From: Nesterenkonia sedimenti
GTDB lineage: Bacteria; Actinomycetota; Actinomycetes; Actinomycetales; Micrococcaceae
DNA: 64,000 bases
Assembly (NCBI RefSeq): GCF_012641515.1
Contig: NZ_JABAHY010000001.1
Span: 248,001 to 312,000 of the forward strand
Reading direction: 5' to 3'
The notes beneath the pieces were generated by a model. The model saw only the letters and a list, made by a program, of their open reading frames with translations. It had not been told where the DNA came from and ran no database searches. Shown piece after piece: positions 61,595-64,000 of this stretch. Numbering within the stretch: position 1 is the stretch's first letter; every line of letters starts with the position of its first letter. Made by a program: the position numbers and the translations under genes.

Positions 61595-62953
61595 TCACGC
61601 TCCTACCAGGTTCTGTCCGCAGACCCTCAGCGTGAGACCGCTGGTTCCGCCTGCTGCCGGAGAGACCAGATAGGCGATGGTCTCAGCGACATCCTCCGGA
61701 AGACCGCCCTGGTTCAGGGAGTTCAGCCGGCGGGCGACCTCACGAGTGGCGAAGGGCATCTTGGCGGTCATCTCAGTCTCGATGAATCCGGGGGCCACAG
61801 CGTTGATGGTCCCATGGCGAGCCTCCAACTGAGCGGAGGTTGCCGAGACCATGCCGATCACACCTGACTTCGATGCTGCATAGTTGGTCTGGCCGCGGTT
61901 GCCGGCAATACCGGAGGTTGAGGCCAGGGAGACGATCCTCGGGCCCACCCCGGCCTCAGGCCGGTTGAACAGCTCCGACTCCAGGAAGGTCCGGTTCATC
62001 CGCAGCTGGGATTCGATATTCACCGCGATCACCGAGTCCCACCGCGAGGGGTCCATATTCGCCAGGAGTTTATCCCGGGTGATTCCGGCATTGTGCACCA
62101 CGATGTCCAGCCGGCCGTAGTGCTGTTCGGCATGAGCCAGAATGCGGTCTCCTGCATCCTCGGCAGTGATATCCAGCTGCAGTGCAGTACCGGAGACCTC
62201 ATTAGCCACCCCAGCCAGGGATTCACCGGCTGCGGGGATGTCCACGGCGATGATCTCCGCCCCGTCACGGCGCAGGATCTTCGCGATCGCAGCACCGATG
62301 CCGCGGGCAGCGCCGGTGACCACTGCCACCTGTCCAGCCAGCGGCTGAGTCCACTCATCCGGCAGCACGCCATTAGTGTTCTGCACGGTGATGAACTGAC
62401 CCGAGACAAAGGCCGAACGCCCGGAGAGCAGGAACCGCAGGGCTCCGGAGACACTGGGGGCTGCGGCGTCGAGCTCCTCGGAGAGGATGAGCCCATTGGC
62501 TGTTCCCCCGGCGCGCATCTCATGGGCCAGGGAGCGAGTCAGTCCCTCCACACCCTTACGTGCTGCGGTCACCGCGGGATCCTCATTGCCCTGTGGGTCC
62601 CGGAAGACCGTGATCACCCGGGCCGAGGACTTGAGCTGTTTGAGCAGTCCGCCCAGTGCCAGGACAGTCTCACTGAGATCAGCTGGGGTCTGTGCGGTGT
62701 CGAAAACGGCGACGACGGCCGCGACCTTCTCTCTCCGGCCCACATGGCGCCGGACGTCAAGATCCCAGCTGACCAGCTGGTCTGCCAGGATATCCGAGGC
62801 CTCTGAGCTGCCCAGCACCACAGTGGGCCCCTCGATCAGCGGAGCCTCGGGGCGATACCGCCGGAGTTTGGCAGGTTGGGGCAGACCCAGAGTCTTGGTG
62901 ATCTTCTCGCCCAGCGAGGAGTTGGCGAATTCGGTGTACGTGTCTTTGACCAT
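61595..62953 (-). CDS. 3-Oxoacyl-ACP/CoA reductase, high-molecular-weight FabG (FabG4-like)
   Basis: A 452-residue two-domain SDR. The N-terminal 200 residues form a flavodoxin-like, non-catalytic domain (PTVVLGSSEASDILADQL). The C-terminal domain has VTGAARGIGAAIAKIL, VVHNAGITRDKLLANMD and the catalytic pair in TNYAASKSGVIGM, with GNRGQTN before it. This build is that of mycobacterial FabG4, which reduces 3-oxoacyl-CoA with NADH. ATG 62953 with GTGAGGA in front is preferred to GTG 62968, which overlaps the thiolase stop. Confidence 0.9.
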   Translation of the reverse strand: MVKDTYTEFANSSLGEKITKTLGLPQPAKLRRYRPEAPLIEGPTVVLGSSEASDILADQLVSWDLDVRRHVGRREKVAAVVAVFDTAQTPADLSETVLALGGLLKQLKSSARVITVFRDPQGNEDPAVTAARKGVEGLTRSLAHEMRAGGTANGLILSEELDAAAPSVSGALRFLLSGRSAFVSGQFITVQNTNGVLPDEWTQPLAGQVAVVTGAARGIGAAIAKILRRDGAEIIAVDIPAAGESLAGVANEVSGTALQLDITAEDAGDRILAHAEQHYGRLDIVVHNAGITRDKLLANMDPSRWDSVIAVNIESQLRMNRTFLESELFNRPEAGVGPRIVSLASTSGIAGNRGQTNYAASKSGVIGMVSATSAQLEARHGTINAVAPGFIETEMTAKMPFATREVARRLNSLNQGGLPEDVAETIAYLVSPAAGGTSGLTLRVCGQNLVGA

Positions 62954-62964
62954 GGAGCTGGTCC

Positions 62965-64000
62965 TCACCGTCCTTCGATAATCGCTGTGATGCCCTGACC
63001 GCCGGCGGCGCAGACGGAGATGAAGCCGAGCTTTCCGGGCTTGCCGTGCAGAAGCTTGGCCAGGGTGGCCACAATCCGTCCACCTGTGGCGGCGAAGGGA
63101 TGGCCCGCTGCCAGGGAGGAGCCTGTGGTGTTGAGCTTGCTGCGGTCGATGGAGCCCAGGGGGGCCTCCAGTCCGAGCTTCTCCCGGCAGAACTCCTCAG
63201 ATTCCCAGGCTTTGATCTGGGCCAGCACCGTCGAGGCGAAGGCCTCGTGGATCTCGAAGAACTCGAAGTCCTCGAAGCTGAGGTTATTGCGCTTGAGCAT
63301 CCGGGCCGCGGCATAGGCGGGAGCCATCAGCAGCCCCTCCTCGCCGTCGACGAAGTCCACCGCGCCCTCTTCGTAGTCGATGAAATTGGCCAGTTTGGGC
63401 AGATCGTGGGCATCGGCCCACTCCTCGGAACCCAGCAGCACAGTTGCGGCACCATCGGTCAGGGCCGTGGAGTTCGCAGCCGTCATCGTGGGGTTCTCAA
63501 GTTCCTTGCCAAAGACCGGGGAGAGCTTGCCCAGCTTCTCGATGGTGGAGTCTCCGCGGAGGTTGTTATCTCGGCTCACGCCCTTGAAGGGGGTGACCAG
63601 ATCGTCGAAGAAGCCCCGGTCGTAGGCAGCGGCGAGGTTCTTATGCGAGGCCAGGGCCAGTTCATCCTGCTCCTGGCGGGTGATGCCCCATTTATCCGCC
63701 GTGATGGCCATATGCTCACCCATCGACAGTCCGGTACGGGGCTCATTGGTGCCAGGTGCCTGCGGGGCGAGGTGGCCGGGCCGGATCTTCGCCAAGGCCT
63801 TCAGCCGCTGGCCCATAGTCTTGGCGCGATTGGCCTCCATGAGGATCCCGCGCAGCTCATCGGTAACCACGATCGGAGCATCGGAGACGGTGTCCACTCC
63901 CCCACCGATGGCGGAGTCGATCTGACCAAGCTTGATCTTATTGGCCAGCGAACCGATGGCCTCCATACCTGTTGCGCAGGCCATCTGCACGTCATATGCC
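62965..64000 (-). CDS. Acetyl-CoA acetyltransferase/thiolase (FadI-like), partial
   Basis: At least 344 residues of a thiolase; the first part lies beyond the window end. The frame runs off the edge with AYDVQMACATGMEAIGS, where the Cys in MACATG is the nucleophile. Later blocks are SMGEHMAITADKWGITR, GAATVLLGSEEW, FEIHEAFASTVLAQI (catalytic His in EIHEAFA), TTGSSLAAGHPFAATGGRIV (GHP) and SVCAAGGQGITAIIEG (second Cys). It should cleave or make 3-oxoacyl-CoA with FabG and MaoC downstream. Confidence 0.92.
   Translation of the reverse strand, partial: AYDVQMACATGMEAIGSLANKIKLGQIDSAIGGGVDTVSDAPIVVTDELRGILMEANRAKTMGQRLKALAKIRPGHLAPQAPGTNEPRTGLSMGEHMAITADKWGITRQEQDELALASHKNLAAAYDRGFFDDLVTPFKGVSRDNNLRGDSTIEKLGKLSPVFGKELENPTMTAANSTALTDGAATVLLGSEEWADAHDLPKLANFIDYEEGAVDFVDGEEGLLMAPAYAAARMLKRNNLSFEDFEFFEIHEAFASTVLAQIKAWESEEFCREKLGLEAPLGSIDRSKLNTTGSSLAAGHPFAATGGRIVATLAKLLHGKPGKLGFISVCAAGGQGITAIIEGR

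Overview
The window is about 64 kb of high-GC DNA from an actinobacterium. A pupylation locus (pup, dop, pafA, ARC), RbpA, a mycothiol ligase (MshC), a polyprenol-phosphate mannosyltransferase, a fused PafBC and a polyphosphate glucokinase together point to Actinomycetota, most likely the Micrococcales and a Micrococcaceae-like lineage. The genus cannot be settled from this sequence. Most genes are ordinary chromosomal genes packed in short overlapping operons. There is one complete insertion sequence and one tRNA gene. At least four loci look broken, so genes are still being lost here.

Layout. 1-2.0 kb: aldehyde dehydrogenase plus its DUF779 partner. 2.0-10.7 kb: a maltodextrin island with an importer (binding lipoprotein and two permeases, no ATPase gene), two GH13 glucosidases and a LacI-type regulator. 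Two mirror-image operators sit in its divergent promoter region. 10.7-15.0 kb: a frameshifted DUF222/HNH nuclease gene, NADP-type glutamate dehydrogenase and an MFS transporter. 15.1-22.2 kb: helY helicase, an amidohydrolase-like gene without metal ligands, ppm1, rbpA and an SPFH/NfeD membrane pair. 22.2-28.6 kb: a DUF3054 membrane protein, an oxidoreductase/stress cluster on the plus strand, and a facing cluster with a sensory-rhodopsin-transducer-like protein, a sugar-acid-type FAD oxidase and an epimerase.

28.8-39.1 kb is the pupylation locus. In transcription order on the minus strand it runs HAD hydrolase, trmI, arc, dop, pup, pafA, two FKBP isomerases, pafBC. The 20S proteasome genes prcB and prcA, which normally lie between pup and pafA, are absent. 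The ARC ATPase also lacks the C-terminal tail that docks on the 20S gate. 39.1-43.4 kb: a PAC2 protein, mshC, small conserved genes and an M20 peptidase. 43.5-47.3 kb: an SOS box followed by DUF6504 and dnaE2 (error-prone polymerase), with no imuA/imuB next to them. 47.3-48.0 kb: remains of a lipoprotein/OmpA-family operon.

48.2-50.7 kb: an LLM flavoenzyme and a thioesterase that converge, with an IS481-family element inserted exactly between their stop codons. 50.8-58.4 kb: glnE, glnA2, panB, map and ppgK. 58.5-60.7 kb: tRNA-Val, a secreted-type LVIVD/chitin-binding-module gene that lacks its 5' end, and two small envelope genes. 60.7-64 kb: a beta-oxidation-like operon (thiolase, FabG, MaoC), cut off by the window end.

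Functionally, the maltodextrin importer and glucosidases deliver glucose that PpgK can phosphorylate with polyphosphate. GlnA2, GlnE and GdhA cover ammonium assimilation and its control. RbpA, PafBC, the SOS-box dnaE2 cassette, MshC and the 23-25 kb oxidoreductase cluster form a strong stress-response theme. The best lead for unusual biology is the proteasome-less pupylation locus. The IS element, whose transposase ribosome binding site is locked in a hairpin and whose stop codon comes from the target site, is the next best.
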